A stretch of 64,000 nucleotides of DNA from Primula veris (Eukaryota; Streptophyta; Magnoliopsida; Ericales; Primulaceae): contig OY821740.1 in NCBI GenBank assembly GCA_963682055.1, positions 46,520,795 through 46,584,794 on the forward strand. Direction: 5' to 3'. The number at the start of each line of letters is the position of its first letter. The stretch's first letter is position 1. The position numbers and the translations under genes were made by a program. The notes under the pieces were generated by a model. The model saw only the letters and a list, made by a program, of their open reading frames with translations. It was not told the DNA's origin and searched no databases. Of the stretch, positions 61,229-64,000 are shown one piece after another.

Positions 61229-61955
61229 ATGACGGTCAGAGGCAAGAGAAAGTCCAATGTGGCTCTCGACTCTGATAGCAAGAAAAAGGTTCGACTTAGG
61301 AGCCACAAGTTTGTAAATGAAGAATATCGAGGGATCAAGAGCACAAGTGCTGTTTATTGTACTCAAGTCAAGTCAGTCGCAACAGAAATCGGTGGTGTTG
61401 ATGACGTAGTTGGTATTGGCACAAGAAAGGGGTTTTCTGTACCCGGTTTTCTTAGGTAAGTGTTTAACAAGGAATTAGGCGATAGACGTATTTGTGATCA
61501 CAGGCTTGTGTTTATTGCGGTTCAAGCTGTTTTCAAAGAATCTGGTTTTATAGGGTATCATACGGTTTCAAGAACGGAAATAGCTAGATGGTTTCTATCT
61601 TCCTTTGTCGAGGTATAATCTCTCTCCAAACTACACGCTCTCGGAGATTGTTAAAATGTCCAGTGTTGTGAAAAATGTTAGGCTGAAAGTCCATAGTGTT
61701 GTGAAAGTGGCTTGTGTATCTCAAGAGCTGCGTCTTTTATCATCTGATGACGAATTGTGGAAAAAGAAGACATTGGGGCGTTTTGAAAGACGTTACATAG
61801 CGGTGGGAAAAATTTCTTGGAAACAGAAGTTTGTGAAGGCGCGGGAGTTGGAGGCTAGTGAGAGGAAGAGATGGAAGAATAGGGAGATGATGGAACTCAG
61901 GGGAATACGTAGGAGATATTGTTTTAGGTTTGAAAAGATTGTAGAAAATCTGTGA
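61229..61955 (+). pseudogene. F-box protein (SKIP22-like) pseudogene
   Basis: The first segment (61229-61456) ends GFSVPGFLR at a TAA (61457-61459), but the same frame continues with VFNKELGDRRICDHRLVFIA and VQAVFKESGFIGYHTVSR. Near 61590 the homology moves to another frame: LDGFYLPLSRYNLSPNYTLS, then KVACVSQELRLLSSDDELWK and WKQKFVKARELEASERKRWK. This order matches the SKIP22-type plant F-box protein (N-terminal region, then F-box with ACVSxELRxLSSDxDLWK). The stop, a frameshift, and loss of the stretch between the NYTLSEIV and ACVSQEL parts suggest a decayed gene. A real intron in 61457-61600 is possible, because GTAAGT occurs at 61456, but it would remove conserved sequence. Confidence 0.65.
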
Positions 61956-64000
61956 GGAAAGTTTGTGGAAGACCTCTCTGTCTTATGCGAACGGAGGAAG
62001 AACCTCGAATTGTTTCCTTAATTATGAGGCATGGTGAAACGCCTCGCATGCTTTCTTTTGAGTTGTGACGAGCAGGTTTTAGAAGACAAAGTGGGATAGA
62101 TAACAATTGATATGGTGGAAAACATTGCATGATTGATGATTCCCAGCATATGAGGGGTTCAAAAATGATGACATTGTTGCAAAGATTCCAGGTTGCGAAG
62201 AGCAGCTTTCGAAGATAAAGTGGGGTAGAATTTATGCCTCATCTAGTTTCTGAAATGGTTGTGCCAATCTCTTATGTCTGATCCTTTGTTGCTTTCTTTT
62301 CGAGTATATTTACGCAGTAGTTTTATCAATTTTCTTTTGTATTTAAAATTAATTGGTTTGCACGTTAGATTCCGAAGTTTTTCATTAGTCAATAAGGATT
62401 GTTAGATGATGGGTAATAGAAAGGTTTATGAGTTTTATCATAACAAATAATTTAATATCATATCTGAACTATGAAGACGTTTAGCAGCTACATCTTATGA
62501 TGATACTTGTCTCGTTTTTCATCGTGTATTTATATATCAAGTTGAAACAAAATGTACCCAACAAAATAAGTTTAAAGTAAATTAAACTCATGAACTTATA
62601 GTCTGATATCATGGTGCATCTTTCTCCCTGTATTTTTTGGGATTCTACGTTTGTAAAAAGAGACAATATGGAACTAACAATGATTAGTACAATTAAGTTG
62701 ATTGACCAACCATCTAAACAATCTTAAAAAGAAATGAGAATATGGACATACAATGAAAACCTATGTCAGTAGCTTTTCAATGGCATCTACCTCTACTTCA
62801 CTCGAACCCCTTATTAAAGAGATGCCAAGGAAAAAGGCCTTTAAAGCGGGAGCAGGGAAAATTACTTTTTGGAGCCGTTTTGGCGTGGCGTATTCAATCT
62901 TTTTGCAACAAAATACATGAAACTATTACTATATATTACATGAAAATTACATCATTCAGCCTGATTGACGAACTATATTGGAGAAAATTTAAAAATCTGG
63001 ATTCTAAATCTATAAATATAGTGTGTATAAGTATGTATTTATATGTTTATTACTACGTATTTATATGCATGTCGAAGTTACAAGCTGGACACATGCATCT
63101 TTCCTTCTCATATGTATTGCATAGGAATTAGTATTGAACAAATAAAACGAATTCTTAGTTCATATACATTGAGAATAACTGAGTAAAAACTCTTTATTGG
63201 TGGCTAACAGAGACAATTTACTTAGAGCTGTAAACAGTAATTTTTAGGTAAAAAACAAATTTGTAGAAACCCAAATCTAATTTTTAGGGGCCAATTTTAT
63301 TTTTATTTTTAAAAAAAGTTGTCTCTTAATACAATCACATACCAACATAAAGATACATTTAATTTTGTATCAAAATAGATTTATAGACAAATTTAATTTA
63401 TCTATTTATATTGATATGAATGTGTACAATATATTATTTTTTTTGGTCCATAAAATTAGATTTGGGGACAAATTGATTTATGTCCATAAAAAGTATATAT
63501 TTGGAGATAAATTTAAATTGTGTACAATAATTTACGCTTTTTCTATGTTTTCTTCGCTCACTTTTCAACAGAGAAAGCATATAATTGGTATTAGATTAAA
63601 GGAAATCATATTTAAAAACACTATTAAATCTATAATATTCATGTCTTACACAACTCATTCTCCCTCGGATTTTCATATTATACGATTGAATTATAATAAG
63701 CCATAATATGCCTCAATGACTAAATAAATACCAATTATGATATTTCCCCGTTTAACTCGATTTTGAATTATTTTATCATAAATAAAGTTGTAAAATAAAA
63801 AGTAGAAAGTGAGTACTGATTTAAAAATATAGCTTTGGGAAAAATCAACATCTCTTCTCATACGTTTCTGACAATCCTTTGCCAAATAATTCGTATTTGT
63901 TCCATTATTATGGTGTTATTGATTCAAATATACTCGGAACCCTAGTATGAGTCCATCACTAAATTTAATTTAATTTTTTTATTTTATTTTTAAAGTAAAA
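61956..64000. other. AT-rich spacer at the window end
   Basis: No gene recognised. A degenerate duplication, GAGCAGGTTTTAGAAGACAA with GAGCAGCTTTCGAAGATAAA, lies at about 62070 and 62201. Frames at 62763-63131 and 63365-63706 show no family features. Confidence 0.5.

Noticed and set aside
63365..63706. 113-codon frame near the window end
   Set aside because: AT-rich, Ile/Phe/Lys-dominated composition without motifs; likely chance.

Overview
This window is nuclear DNA from a flowering plant, almost certainly a eudicot. It is AT-rich, its genes are split by short and long GT-AG introns, and it contains plant-specific families (DUF506, a plant bHLH subgroup, a GH17 glucanase with an X8 domain, a ceQORH-type reductase, a plant G3BP-like protein). 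Plant transposons are dense: Copia, CACTA, Stowaway, PIF/Harbinger-like and Mutator-like. I cannot name the species from the sequence alone.

Layout. 382-8630 is a full-length Copia LTR retrotransposon flanked by the 5-bp duplication TAAAA. Its pol is long and open, but gag has an in-frame stop and a 29-base C run that breaks the gag-pol frame. 9933-11137 (-) is a two-exon DUF506 (PDDEXK-like) gene. 11138-21200 has no recognisable gene. It holds a CACTA-type MITE, a non-autonomous LTR element (14200 to about 15966) and a large inverted repeat made of two tail-to-tail copies of that element (15660-16352). 21329-23781 (+) is an eight-exon bHLH transcription factor gene whose last intron contains a Stowaway-like MITE beginning 7 bp downstream of the splice site. 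25593-26353 is a Harbinger-like non-autonomous element. 28771-36544 (-) is a 12-exon three-FKBP-domain plus TPR immunophilin gene of the ROF1/ROF2 (FKBP62/65) type. 37324 to about 38010 (-) is a reverse-transcriptase-like pseudogene. 39520-42396 (+) is a secreted beta-1,3-glucanase gene with an X8 domain. 45506-50169 (+) is a ceQORH-like NADPH-dependent reductase gene. 51344-58915 (+) is a G3BP-like NTF2+RRM+RGG gene. 61229-61955 (+) is a decayed F-box gene resembling SKIP22. The rest is AT-rich spacer with small repeats.

The genes are ordinary, unlinked plant housekeeping, stress and regulatory genes; there is no operon or cluster logic. Two have stress themes: the FKBP/TPR co-chaperone, with a perfect three-unit heat-shock element about 123 bp upstream of its ATG, and the G3BP-like protein, a family linked to stress granules.

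The most unusual feature is in the 3.8-kb first intron of the FKBP gene. A unit of about 200-400 bp is repeated roughly ten times, and each unit carries a copy of the end of exon 1 together with its splice donor. At least one copy (36083-36118) is exactly 36 nt, has plausible AG and GT borders, matches the phase of the real junction and would insert a duplicate of [12 protein letters not shown] in frame. The same gene also has an apparent frameshift in its TPR region. All exon models here were built by eye from splice signals, frame continuity and family knowledge; none is transcript-supported.
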